From: Nitrospirillum amazonense
GTDB lineage: Bacteria > Pseudomonadota > Alphaproteobacteria > Azospirillales > Azospirillaceae
Reading direction: 5' to 3'
Length of the DNA stretch: 64,000 nucleotides
NCBI RefSeq assembly: GCF_007828035.1
Contig: NZ_VITV01000002.1
Span: forward strand, 434,001 to 498,000
Below, piece by piece: positions 20,345 to 28,932 of this stretch (position 1 is the first letter of the stretch; each line of letters begins with the position of its first letter). The notes under the pieces were generated by a model, which saw only the letters and a program-made list of their open reading frames with translations, did no database searches and was not told where the DNA came from. Both the position numbers and the translations under genes were made by a program.

Positions 20345-21505
20345 ATGGGGGATACCGGCTTGGCCAGCGCGGGGGGCGACGAGAAGGCGCCCATCATCAT
20401 CAAGAAGGTGAACAAGGGCGGCGACGGGCACCACGGCGGCGCCTGGAAGGTGGCGTACGCCGACTTCGTCACCGCCATGATGGCCTTCTTCCTGCTGCTG
20501 TGGCTGCTGAGCGTGACCACGGCGGAACAGAAGCTGGGCCTGGCCGACTATTTCAGCCCCGCCACCCCGTCCAAGCAGGAAAGCGGCGCCGGCGGCGTGC
20601 TGGGCGGCAAGACCATCACGGTCAACGGTGCCGCCATGAACAACAGCTCCCCCACCTCGGTGGCGGTGCCGCTGCCCTCCCGTCCCCAGGCCTCCAACGC
20701 CTTCCAGTCGGTGGAGGATGCCACGGACGAGGCCCAGGGCAAGCCGGACGGCAAGGATGAGAAGACCAGCGGCACCACCGACAACAACGGCGGGCGCAGC
20801 GACGGCAGCAAGTCGGGCGACGGCCGGCTGGACATGGACCAGAACGGCGACGGCAAGGTGGACGAGCAGGAGCTGAAGCAGGCCCTGGCCCAGCATGAGG
20901 ACCAGCAGTTCAAGGAAATCGAGAAAGAGGTCCGCCAGGCCATCCAGCAGGTGCCGGAGCTGAAGGCCCTGCAGCAGAACGTCATCATGCAGCGCACCCC
21001 GGAGGGGGAGCGGCTGAACCTGGTGGACCAGGATGGCTATTCCATGTTCCCGTCCGGCAGCGCCAAGATGAACACGCAGACGGCCCAGCTTCTGTCGCTG
21101 GTGGCGCAGGCGGTGGCCAAGCTGCCGAACAAGGTGTCCATCACCGGCCACACCGACAACACGCCCTTCGCCAACAACGGCAGCGGCAACTACGGCAACT
21201 GGGAACTGTCGTCGGACCGCGCCAATGCCAGCCGACGCGCCCTGGCCGCCGCGGGCGTGGCCGAGGACCGCATCGCCTCCGTCGTGGGGCTGGCCGACCG
21301 CGACCCGCTCTTCCCTGAGGATCCCAAGTCGCCGCGCAACCGGCGCATCAGCATCACCGTGCTGCGCGAACATCCCCTGACGGAAACGGCCACGCCACGG
21401 GGCGCGGCCACCACGCCCTCAGGCGTCCCCACCACCCCGGCCGGCCAGCCCGTGCCGCCCCCGCCCCCCTCGGTCACCAGCCGGCCGGAAGGCGGCGGAC
21501 ACTGA
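20345..21505 (+). CDS. motB: Flagellar motor protein MotB with an EF-hand-like loop in the linker
   Basis: A 386-residue stator subunit. The N-terminal helix GGAWKVAYADFVTAMMAFFLLLWLLSV carries the proton-binding Asp40. A long hydrophilic linker (about 70-190) contains DQNGDGKVDEQE at residues 165-176, which fits the canonical 12-residue EF-hand loop at every ligand position. The C-terminal OmpA/MotB peptidoglycan-binding domain (about 210-340) has SITGHTDNTPF and a LSSDRANASRRALAAAGV helix; a Pro/Thr-rich tail follows. No motA is adjacent. The ATG at 20345 has GGAAGG only one base away; a TTG at 20360 behind GGGGGAT is an alternative start. Confidence 0.92.
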   Translation: MGDTGLASAGGDEKAPIIIKKVNKGGDGHHGGAWKVAYADFVTAMMAFFLLLWLLSVTTAEQKLGLADYFSPATPSKQESGAGGVLGGKTITVNGAAMNNSSPTSVAVPLPSRPQASNAFQSVEDATDEAQGKPDGKDEKTSGTTDNNGGRSDGSKSGDGRLDMDQNGDGKVDEQELKQALAQHEDQQFKEIEKEVRQAIQQVPELKALQQNVIMQRTPEGERLNLVDQDGYSMFPSGSAKMNTQTAQLLSLVAQAVAKLPNKVSITGHTDNTPFANNGSGNYGNWELSSDRANASRRALAAAGVAEDRIASVVGLADRDPLFPEDPKSPRNRRISITVLREHPLTETATPRGAATTPSGVPTTPAGQPVPPPPPSVTSRPEGGGH

Positions 21506-21686
21506 AGAACACGGTTACCCCCAAAGGGAATGCCTCTGGTATGGCCTTACATCTCCCGGTAAAGTTCATCCTGTCCACGACATCGGATATCGTTTTGGCC
21601 GGCATGGTTCTTGAGTAGGCCCAGTATTCGCTCCCTTGCCCTCGGGGCGATGTCCCAGGGGCCCTGACCGTTCACGAAAGGCGCGG

Positions 21687-22421
21687 ATGTCCGTCATCCC
21701 CCCCCATTCCCGGCCGTTGCAGCAATTCTACCGCTCCGGCCCCATGCCCTGCCCCTATCTGCCCGGGCGCATGGAGCGCAAGCTGTTCACCCGCCTGGTG
21801 GGTCAGCAGGCCAGCGGGGTCAATTCCGCCCTGTCCCGCGCCGGTTTCCGCCGCAGCCACGACATCGTCTATCGCCCCGTCTGCAGCGGCTGCGCCGCGT
21901 GCGTGCCCGTTCGCATCCCCGTCGCCACCTTCAGCCCCAACAAGACCATGCGCAAGGTCATGCGCGCCAATGCCGACCTGGTGGCGGGCGTTCAGCCGGC
22001 CAGCGCCACGGCGGAACAGTTCCAGGTCTTCGCCAGCTACCAGGCCGCGCGGCACAGCGACAGCGACATGAGCCGCATGGGCATGACCGACTATGCCGCC
22101 ATGATCGAGGAAGGCCAGGTCGACAGCCGGCTGTACACCCTGCGCGACGGCGGCGGCACCCTGATGGGCGCGATTCTGACCGACCGGCTGGATGACGGCT
22201 TTTCGGCCGTCTACAGCTTCTACAATCCCGACATGCCGGAACGCAGCCTGGGCACCCACCTGATCCTGACCCTGGTGGATCAAGCCCGCCGTGAGGGCCT
22301 GCCCCACGTCTATCTCGGCTACTGGATCGAGGGTAGCCGCAAGATGGACTACAAGCGGCGCTTCCAGCCGCTGGAGGCCTTGGGCCGGGACGGCTGGCTG
22401 CCGCTGGATCCCGCGTCCTGA
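21687..22421 (+). CDS. bpt: Aspartate/glutamate leucyltransferase (N-end rule)
   Basis: A 244-residue leucyl/arginyl-tRNA-protein transferase of the Bpt type, which adds leucine to proteins with N-terminal Asp or Glu and so marks them for ClpS/ClpAP. Diagnostic stretches: CPYLPGRMERKLFTRL, GFRRSHDIVYRPVCSGCAACVPVRIPV with its Cys cluster, and FYNPDMPERSLGTHLILTLVDQAR...YLGYWIEGSRKMDYKRRFQP. The start at 21687 follows an AAAGG site. It stands apart from motB by 180 bp. Confidence 0.94.
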   Translation: MSVIPPHSRPLQQFYRSGPMPCPYLPGRMERKLFTRLVGQQASGVNSALSRAGFRRSHDIVYRPVCSGCAACVPVRIPVATFSPNKTMRKVMRANADLVAGVQPASATAEQFQVFASYQAARHSDSDMSRMGMTDYAAMIEEGQVDSRLYTLRDGGGTLMGAILTDRLDDGFSAVYSFYNPDMPERSLGTHLILTLVDQARREGLPHVYLGYWIEGSRKMDYKRRFQPLEALGRDGWLPLDPAS

Positions 22422-22479
22422 CAGCGGTTTTTTGCCATCACACGCCGTCACATTTCCAAAATTCATTGCACAATGCAAA

Positions 22480-22504
22480 AGCCTCTTTCATTGAGCAAGA
22501 GGCT
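22480..22504 (-). terminator. Hairpin with a T-run on the minus strand
   Basis: Arms AGCCTCTT and AAGAGGCT around a 9-nt loop. On the minus strand the stem is followed by TTTTGC, while the plus strand has no T-run. It would therefore terminate minus-strand transcription coming from beyond 22505. Confidence 0.5.
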
Positions 22505-22641
22505 CCCATCGAAACGCGAGTCGGCAGCGCCATATCGCCGCTGAATTAACGGCATGTATATTGCTGTGTTGCGATATGCTTGATAGCGGTACCCATGGGG
22601 GGTGCCGCGCCAGGATCTTGAGAAAAGGGTGCCTGCGTTCC

Positions 22642-23103
22642 ATGCGTGCGGTCAGCGGTTTCATCCGCCCTGCGTTCCTGGCCTTGGTTCTGGCGTTGCC
22701 GGCGGTGAAGTCGGCGATGGCGCTGAACATCGCCGTGAAGGGGGTGGTGGAGTCCAACTGTTTCGTGTCCGTTTCCACCGGCGATACCAGCCTGTCGACG
22801 GACGGCGGCAACGTCATGCTGGGTGACCTGGGTGAGCACTGCAACGAGTCCGCCGGCTACACCGTGGTGCTGTCGTCCAACAACGGCGGCGCCCTTGTCG
22901 ACGCCAGCGGCAACAAGATCCCCTACACCATCTCTTACGACCAAGTGGATGGCCGCCCGCTGAGCGAGCCGCAGGTGATCAACCGCCTGGATCCGCAGAC
23001 GGATCTGCGCACCGGCAGCATCCTGCTGAGCCTGCCGCGCCAGACGGTGCGTCATGGCGGCTTTTTCAGCGATACCGTCACGATCACGGTTCGCGCCCGT
23101 TAA
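22642..23103 (+). CDS. Secreted Csu/SCPU-like fimbrial subunit (tentative)
   Basis: A 153-residue exported protein. A Sec signal peptide (FIRPAFLALVLALPAVKSAMA) probably ends at AMA. The mature part, AVKGVVESNCFVSVSTGDTSLS...LGDLG and the ending FFSDTVTITVRAR, resembles the spore-coat-U/Csu fimbrial subunit family, whose proteins end in a similar D-T-V-T-V-T-V strand. It has no chaperone or usher gene beside it, unlike Csu clusters. The start at 22642 gives a clean signal peptide; an ATG at 22561 adds a non-signal leader. Tail-to-tail overlap with the CPBP gene. Confidence 0.55.
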   Translation: MRAVSGFIRPAFLALVLALPAVKSAMALNIAVKGVVESNCFVSVSTGDTSLSTDGGNVMLGDLGEHCNESAGYTVVLSSNNGGALVDASGNKIPYTISYDQVDGRPLSEPQVINRLDPQTDLRTGSILLSLPRQTVRHGGFFSDTVTITVRAR

Positions 23104-23825
23104 GGCTGGCCAAGCCGCCGCCATCCCACCAGCCGGGGCAGCGCCAGCAGGCCGACCCAGTCCGTGGCCACATGCACGGCGACGGGGACCAGAAGATTGC
23201 CCGCCGCCAGGTAGACCAGGGACAGGAACACCCCCGCCATCATCGTGGCCGCGACCCCGCGCCATCCGAGATACAGATGCGCCAGACCGAACACCAGGGC
23301 TGAGGCGGCCATGCCCAAGGGCGCATCCCCCACCGCCAGGGTGATCAGCAGGGGGAGCAGCAGGCGGAACGTCGCCTCTTCGGTCAGGCCGGCGTTCAGC
23401 GACAGGACGGCTGCCCAAGCCCCCTCCGCGCCATCGCGCGGCAGCAAGGCCTCGACATCGCCGAACACAGCCGGCAGAAGCCGTCCCCGCTCCCGACAGG
23501 CGACCGCCACCACGACCACCGCGCAGGCCGCGACGGCCACCGTGGCGGCGGCGACCAGCACCGTGGCCCCCATGGCCCGTGCCGGCGCCGCCAGCGAGTC
23601 GAACTCCGGCGGCAGGTCCCAGAGCTGGCGCAGGCGCCCCAGCAGGGCCAGCGCCCCCAGCGTGCCGCCGCCGAACAGCAGCAGGCTGGTCATCACCCAT
23701 TTCCTGAAGAAAGCGCGGCGCGCGCTCCCTTCCCCACCGGACCTGAAGGCGGCGAAGGCGCAGGCGTGCCACGGTGTCCAGACTGCAACCAGCGCCAGCA
23801 CCACGAAAAGCAGGAAGACGGCCAT
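23100..23825 (-). CDS. CPBP-family intramembrane metalloprotease
   Basis: A 241-residue multi-pass membrane protein. The CPBP (CAAX protease/Abi) motifs are intact: GLTEEATFR with the paired glutamates 149-150 and Arg154, FGLAHLYLG with His183, and HVATDW with His218. Members include prenyl-protein proteases, bacteriocin-immunity proteins and membrane-protein processing enzymes; the role here is unknown. The start at 23825 (MAVFLL) is chosen because it opens directly into the first helix. It lies back to back with the GH9 gene. Confidence 0.85.
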   Translation of the reverse strand: MAVFLLFVVLALVAVWTPWHACAFAAFRSGGEGSARRAFFRKWVMTSLLLFGGGTLGALALLGRLRQLWDLPPEFDSLAAPARAMGATVLVAAATVAVAACAVVVVAVACRERGRLLPAVFGDVEALLPRDGAEGAWAAVLSLNAGLTEEATFRLLLPLLITLAVGDAPLGMAASALVFGLAHLYLGWRGVAATMMAGVFLSLVYLAAGNLLVPVAVHVATDWVGLLALPRLVGWRRLGQP

Positions 23826-23980
23826 CCGCTGTCCCCGATTCAGGCAGCCGGCGGCGAGAGGCCGGCGGAGACGGAAGCGCGGGGCCAGATGGATGTTCCT
23901 CCAGGCCCGTATGCGCCGCGACGGCACCTGGCGCTTGGGGGTTGTGTCCGCGCCCGCTTTGCCGCACAGTGTGGGCAAAA

Positions 23981-23994
23981 TGGTACCGTTAACA
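23981..23994 (+). promoter_or_regulatory. LacI-type operator motif 1 upstream of the GH9 gene
   Basis: TGGTACCGTTAACA fits the TGNTANCGNTANCA pattern of LacI-family operators completely, with a central CG. Its centre is 20 bp from the second motif. Confidence 0.5.
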
Positions 23995-24000
23995 TAAAAA

Positions 24001-24014
24001 TGTTAACGCTAACG
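24001..24014 (+). promoter_or_regulatory. LacI-type operator motif 2 upstream of the GH9 gene
   Basis: TGTTAACGCTAACG matches the same pattern at all but the last base. It abuts the Shine-Dalgarno sequence of the GH9 gene. The two motifs share a larger inverted repeat (arms 23987-23995 and 24000-24008). Confidence 0.5.
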
Positions 24015-24026
24015 GGAGGGACATCC

Positions 24027-26540
24027 ATGCGGGCAGTCTGGTTCGCCGCCGCCTTGGCTATTCAGCCATGGCTTATCCAATCATGTCTTGCCGCCACGCC
24101 GCCGGCCATCGCCGGCTCTTCGGGCTTGACCGTCAGCCCGAACGAGACCCTGGAGATGCAGGGCCTTAGCGTCATCGTCGACCAGATGCACTTCCATCCG
24201 GTATTCCGCGACGAAAAGAACGCCGGCATCCAGATCGTGCTGCATGGCGAGCGTATCGCCACCGACGGCGCCGTGCGCCTGAACCCCACGCCGGAACAGT
24301 GGGACCCCGTCCCCGCCTTCGTGAAACGCGAGCGCGGCCCCGGCCCCGACCAGCTGACGGTGTACAGCAACTTCCCCGAACAGGGCTTCAGCTACCGCCT
24401 GGTCATCACGCCGGAGGGCACCGGCTTCCGCGTGGCGGTGAACATGGATCAGCCGCTGCCGGCGGAGTATGTCGGCAAAGCCGCCTTCAGCCTGGACTTC
24501 CTGCCCACCAGCTATTTCGGCAAGACCTATGTGCTGGGTGACAGTTCGGGCCTGTTCCCGCGCAATCCCGCCGGCCCCATGGCCAAGGACGGCTCGGGCG
24601 ACCCGCTGCCGCTGGCCTCGGGCGGGTCTTCCATCGTGCTGGCGCCGGAGGATCCCCTGACGCGGGTGGCCATCACGTCCGACACGTCGCCCCTGGCGCT
24701 GTACGACGCCCGCAACCGGGCGCAGAATGGCTGGTTCGTGGTGCGCGCCTTGATCCCGGCGGGCAAGACCACGGACGCCATCGTCTGGCATGTCCATCCC
24801 AACGTCATCAAGAACTGGGTGCGCGATCCCGTCGTCGCCTTCAACCAGGCGGGCTACACGCCCGACCGGGCCAAGGTCGCGACCGTCGAACTCGACCCGC
24901 ACATGAAGGCGCCCAAGGACATCCAGCTGGTGCGCATCGGCGCCGACGGCAGCCAGACCGTGGCGTTGAAGGGCACCATCAAGCCCTGGGGCAAGTGGCT
25001 GCGCTACGACTACGCCACCTTCGACTTCTCCTCGGTGCGCACGCCCGGCATCTACGCCATCTCCTACGCCGGGCACCTGTTCAATCCCTTCCGCATCGCC
25101 CCCGATGCCTACGACCATATCTGGCAGCCGTCCCTGGACACCTATCTGGCGGAGCAGATGGACCACATCGCGGTACGCGAGCAGTACCGGGCGTGGCAGG
25201 GCCTGTCCCACATCGACGACGCCCGGCAGGCCGCCCCCAACATCCACCATTTCGACGGATATAAAATGGGCCCGCACCTGGACTCACCCTTCAAGCCGGG
25301 GGAGCACATTCCCGGCCTGAACGTGGGCGGGTGGCAGGATGCCGGCGACTATGACATCCAGACCTCCGACAACGCCTGGGTGGTGCGCGACCTGGTGCGG
25401 GCGCGGGAACTGTTCGGCATGGACTGGGATGAGGACACCATCGACGAGGCGGCGCGCCAGGTGGAGATCCGCAAGCCCGACGGCATCCCCGACGTGCTGC
25501 AGCAGATCCGCCACGGCACCCTGCAGCTGCTGGCGCAGTACAAGGTCTTCGGCCATGCCATCGTCGGCATCATCGAGCCGACCCTGAAGCAGTACACCCA
25601 CCTGGGCGACGCCGGATCGCAGACCGACCGCCTGATCTATGATCCCAAACTGGGTCCAAACGAGAGCAACGGCACCTATTCCGGTGTGCCCGACGACCGC
25701 TGGGCCTTCACCTCCGACGTGCCGGCGGACGATTACCATGTGGCCGGCGCCCTGGCTGCCGCCTCGCGCGTGCTGGGGGAGATCGATCCCGACCTGGCCG
25801 CCCAGGCACTGGCCGCCGCCAAGGTGATGTGGGCCAACCAGCAGGATCCCAGCGACCGCCTGGACCGGCCGGAACGGGGTGACTGGAACCCTGCGGATCT
25901 CATCGACATGGCCGCCTTTTCCGCCACCGTGGATCTGGTGATCACCACCAAGGGCGCCGATCCGCTGTACACCAACAAGCTGAAGTCCCTGCTGCCCACC
26001 ATCAAGCAGCGCTTCGCCTTCCTGGGCGGCATGGCGACGTTGGCCCTGCCCTACATGGATGCCGACTACCGCGCGCAGCTGACCCAGGCGGTGACGGAGG
26101 CCAAGGCCGCCATCGACGCCGAGGCCGCCAAGACGCCCTTCGGCGTGCCGGTGGCCATGGGCACCTGGGCCGGTTCGGGCCAGGTGGCCGGCTTCGGCAC
26201 CAACATGTACCTGCTGCACAAGGCCTTCCCCGGCATCATCGGCACCCAGTACACCCTGGACGCCCTGGACTATGTGCTGGGCCGCCACCCGGCGACCAAC
26301 CTGTCCCTGGTTTCCACCGTGGGCACGGAATCCAAGATGATCGCCTACACCCACAACCGGGCGGATTACTCCACCGTGCCGGGCGCCATGGTGCCGGGCG
26401 TGCTGGTCATCAAGCCGGACTTCCCGGAGCAGAAGGTGGCCTGGCCCTTCCTGTGGTTCGAAAACGAATCCACCGTGGCCACCACCACCTCCTACATCCT
26501 GGCGGCCAACGCCGGGATCATGGTGACCAAGGGGCAGTAA
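24027..26540 (+). CDS. Secreted glycoside hydrolase family 9 (endoglucanase-like)
   Basis: An 837-residue exported enzyme with a signal peptide ending near CLAATPP. Residues about 25-270 form a beta-rich N-terminal domain I cannot name. An Ig-like GH9-associated domain starts at DPVVAFNQAGYTPDRAKVATVE (about 270-360), followed by the (alpha/alpha)6 catalytic domain. The catalytic aspartates lie in GGWQDAGDYD (Asp438, Asp441) and the acid is probably Glu814 in FENEST. LDYVLGRHPATNLSLVSTVG is the usual substrate-site segment. It should cleave beta-1,4-glucans such as cellulose or mixed-linkage glucan. A GGGAGGG site precedes the ATG; two LacI-type motifs suggest sugar-responsive control. Confidence 0.92.
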   Translation: MRAVWFAAALAIQPWLIQSCLAATPPAIAGSSGLTVSPNETLEMQGLSVIVDQMHFHPVFRDEKNAGIQIVLHGERIATDGAVRLNPTPEQWDPVPAFVKRERGPGPDQLTVYSNFPEQGFSYRLVITPEGTGFRVAVNMDQPLPAEYVGKAAFSLDFLPTSYFGKTYVLGDSSGLFPRNPAGPMAKDGSGDPLPLASGGSSIVLAPEDPLTRVAITSDTSPLALYDARNRAQNGWFVVRALIPAGKTTDAIVWHVHPNVIKNWVRDPVVAFNQAGYTPDRAKVATVELDPHMKAPKDIQLVRIGADGSQTVALKGTIKPWGKWLRYDYATFDFSSVRTPGIYAISYAGHLFNPFRIAPDAYDHIWQPSLDTYLAEQMDHIAVREQYRAWQGLSHIDDARQAAPNIHHFDGYKMGPHLDSPFKPGEHIPGLNVGGWQDAGDYDIQTSDNAWVVRDLVRARELFGMDWDEDTIDEAARQVEIRKPDGIPDVLQQIRHGTLQLLAQYKVFGHAIVGIIEPTLKQYTHLGDAGSQTDRLIYDPKLGPNESNGTYSGVPDDRWAFTSDVPADDYHVAGALAAASRVLGEIDPDLAAQALAAAKVMWANQQDPSDRLDRPERGDWNPADLIDMAAFSATVDLVITTKGADPLYTNKLKSLLPTIKQRFAFLGGMATLALPYMDADYRAQLTQAVTEAKAAIDAEAAKTPFGVPVAMGTWAGSGQVAGFGTNMYLLHKAFPGIIGTQYTLDALDYVLGRHPATNLSLVSTVGTESKMIAYTHNRADYSTVPGAMVPGVLVIKPDFPEQKVAWPFLWFENESTVATTTSYILAANAGIMVTKGQ

Positions 26541-26564
26541 AACCTTATCGCCCCGCCCAAAATG

Positions 26565-26597
26565 AAAACGCCGGAGTGGTCGCCACTCCGGCGTTTT
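26565..26597. terminator. Strong bidirectional terminator between GH9 and parC
   Basis: A perfect 15-bp stem (A4 followed by CGCCGGAGTGG, and its complement) around a 3-nt loop, with T-runs on both strands. It lies between two convergent stop codons. Confidence 0.93.
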
Positions 26598-26620
26598 TCC
26601 TTGGGTCCTGACCGGATGGA

Positions 26621-28870
26621 TCAGAACCGGTTGTTACGCGGGAAGCCGTTGGGTGGCAGCTTGCCCTGGGTGCCGCGCGCGCCGCGCCAGGGTGACAGGT
26701 CGGTCTCCACCCGGGTACGGTCGCCGGCCCCGCCCATCTTCCACGACAGGCCCTTGGCGCTTTCGAACACGCAGATGTCGGACAGGCTGGCGTCCTTGTA
26801 CTTCTGCAGGGCGACACCCTTGCCGCGCACCATGACGGGCAGTTCCTCCAGCGCGAAGACCAGCAGTTTGCGGTTGTTGCCGATGACGGCGATGGTGTCG
26901 CCCTCCACCGGCACGCAGGCCAGCGCCGTGGCGCCGTCGCCCACGTTCAGCACCTGCTTGCCCGCACGGGTCTGCGCCACCACCTCGTCCGCATCCACCT
27001 GGAAGCCGCGGCCGTCGCTGGACGCCACCAGCAGGCGCTTGCCCGGGCGGTAGGGCAGCACGGTGACGATGTCGGCGTCGCCCAGATCGACCATCAGGCG
27101 CACCGGCTCGCCAAAGCCGCGGCCGCGCGGCAGGCGGTCGACACCGATGGTGTGGAACTTGCCGGTGCTGGAGAACACCAGCAGCTTGTCCGTCGTCTCG
27201 GCATGCAGGACGAAGCGCTCGGCGTCGCCCTCCTTGTACTTGGCCTCCGCCGTCTCGGCGGGCGGCAGGTGGCCCTTCACGGCGCGGATCCAGCCCTTCT
27301 CCGACAGGAAGACCGTGACCGACTCACGCTCGATCATGGCCTCCACCGGCACCACCACGTCGGTGGGGGCGTCGCCCACATTGGTACGGCGGGCGCCCAG
27401 CTCGGTCGCCTGGCCGAAGCGCTTCTTGGTGGCGGCGACCTCGGCGGCGATGGCCGTCCAGCGCTTGCCGTCGTCGTCCAGCAGGGACAGCAGTTCCGAC
27501 CGCTCGGCGGTCAGGCTGTCGTGCTCTTTGCGGATCTCCATCTCTTCCAGCTTGCGCAAGGACCGCAGGCGCATGTTCAGGATGGCTTCGGCCTGGACGT
27601 CGGTCAGGCCGAAGGCGCGCATCAGCTCGGCCTTGGGTTCATCCTCTTCACGGATGATGCGGATGACCTCATCCAGGTTCAGGTAGGCGATGAGATAGCC
27701 GCCCAGCACCTCCAGCCTATGGTCGATCTTGGCCAGGCGGTGGCGGGACCGCCGCACCAGGACCACATTGCGGTGGTCCAGATAGGCGCGCAGCACCTCA
27801 TGCAGGGTCATGACGCGCGGCACCTGGTCGGCGTCCAGCACGTTCATGTTCAGCGGAATTCTCACTTCCAGGTCGGTGTTGCGGAACAGCTGTTCCATCA
27901 GCACCGCCGGGTCGACATTGCGGCTCTTGGGCACCAGCACCAGCCGCACATCCTCCGCCGACTCGTCGCGCACATCCTCCAGCAGGGGCAGCTTACGCTC
28001 CATGAGGAGTTCGGCGATCTTCTCCACCAGGCGGGACTTCTGCACCTGGTAGGGGATCTGGGTGACGACGATCTGCCAGGTGCCCTGGGCCAGCTTTTCG
28101 CTCTCCCACTTGGCGCGCAGGCGGAAGCCGCCGCGGCCCGTGCGGTAAGCCTCGCGCACGGCATCGCGGCTTTCCACCAGCACGCCGCCGGTGGGGAAGT
28201 CGGGGCCGGGCATCAGGGTGACCAGTTCATCCACCGTCACCGGCCGGCGGCGATCTTCCGGCACCAGCAGCTCCCGGTCGATGATCAGGCTGAGGGCGTC
28301 GCAGATCTCGCCGGCGTTGTGCGGCGGGATGCTGGTGGCCATGCCCACGGCGATGCCGGCCGAGCCGTTGGCCAGCAGGTTGGGGAAGGCCGACGGCAGC
28401 ACCACCGGCTCCTCGCCGTCGCCATCGTAGGTGGCGCGGAAATCGACCGCGTCCTCATCGATGCCGTCCAGCAGGGCCTTGGCCACCTCGGTCAGGCGGG
28501 CCTCGGTGTATCGCATGGCGGCGGCGTTATCGCCGTCGATGTTGCCGAAATTGCCCTGGCCCTGGACCAAGGGATAACGGGCGGCGAAGTCCTGGGCCAG
28601 GCGCACCAGCGCGTCATAGACCGAGGCGTCGCCGTGGGGGTGGAACTTGCCGATGACATCGCCCACCACGCGGGCCGACTTCTTGGGCGGCGTGGTGGGT
28701 TCCAGCTTCAGCTGGCTCATGGCGAACAACAGGCGGCGGTGCACCGGCTTCAGCCCGTCGCGCACATCGGGCAGCGACCGCGACACGATGGTCGACAGGG
28801 CGTAGGACAGGTAACGCTCGCCCAGCGCATCGGCCAGGGGCTTATCGAGAATCTCGGTGGCATCGGTCAT
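26621..28870 (-). CDS. parC: DNA topoisomerase IV subunit A
   Basis: A 749-residue type IIA topoisomerase subunit that decatenates chromosomes with ParE. The N-terminal [26 protein letters not shown], the winged-helix segment [20 protein letters not shown] and the active-site tyrosine (Tyr121 in AMRYTEARL) are intact. The C-terminal beta-pinwheel is short and lacks a full GyrA box (QRRGGKG), supporting ParC over GyrA. At the quinolone-determining region the residue matching E. coli Ser80 is Ala82 and Glu84 is Asp86. It is downstream of recO on the same strand. Confidence 0.95.
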   Translation of the reverse strand: MTDATEILDKPLADALGERYLSYALSTIVSRSLPDVRDGLKPVHRRLLFAMSQLKLEPTTPPKKSARVVGDVIGKFHPHGDASVYDALVRLAQDFAARYPLVQGQGNFGNIDGDNAAAMRYTEARLTEVAKALLDGIDEDAVDFRATYDGDGEEPVVLPSAFPNLLANGSAGIAVGMATSIPPHNAGEICDALSLIIDRELLVPEDRRRPVTVDELVTLMPGPDFPTGGVLVESRDAVREAYRTGRGGFRLRAKWESEKLAQGTWQIVVTQIPYQVQKSRLVEKIAELLMERKLPLLEDVRDESAEDVRLVLVPKSRNVDPAVLMEQLFRNTDLEVRIPLNMNVLDADQVPRVMTLHEVLRAYLDHRNVVLVRRSRHRLAKIDHRLEVLGGYLIAYLNLDEVIRIIREEDEPKAELMRAFGLTDVQAEAILNMRLRSLRKLEEMEIRKEHDSLTAERSELLSLLDDDGKRWTAIAAEVAATKKRFGQATELGARRTNVGDAPTDVVVPVEAMIERESVTVFLSEKGWIRAVKGHLPPAETAEAKYKEGDAERFVLHAETTDKLLVFSSTGKFHTIGVDRLPRGRGFGEPVRLMVDLGDADIVTVLPYRPGKRLLVASSDGRGFQVDADEVVAQTRAGKQVLNVGDGATALACVPVEGDTIAVIGNNRKLLVFALEELPVMVRGKGVALQKYKDASLSDICVFESAKGLSWKMGGAGDRTRVETDLSPWRGARGTQGKLPPNGFPRNNRF

Positions 28871-28932
28871 GGTGCGGCGACACTACCAGATATGGTGGGC
28901 CGATTGCCAGACATGGTGCAGCCGTAGAAAGG

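Noticed and set aside
22546-23967. A 473-codon minus-strand frame over the SCPU-like and CPBP genes
   Set aside because: It lies in the wrong frame of CPBP, and Arg/Gly-rich translation without motifs marks it as spurious.
27152-28927. A 591-codon open frame antisense to parC
   Set aside because: No recognisable domain; parC is certain on the other strand.
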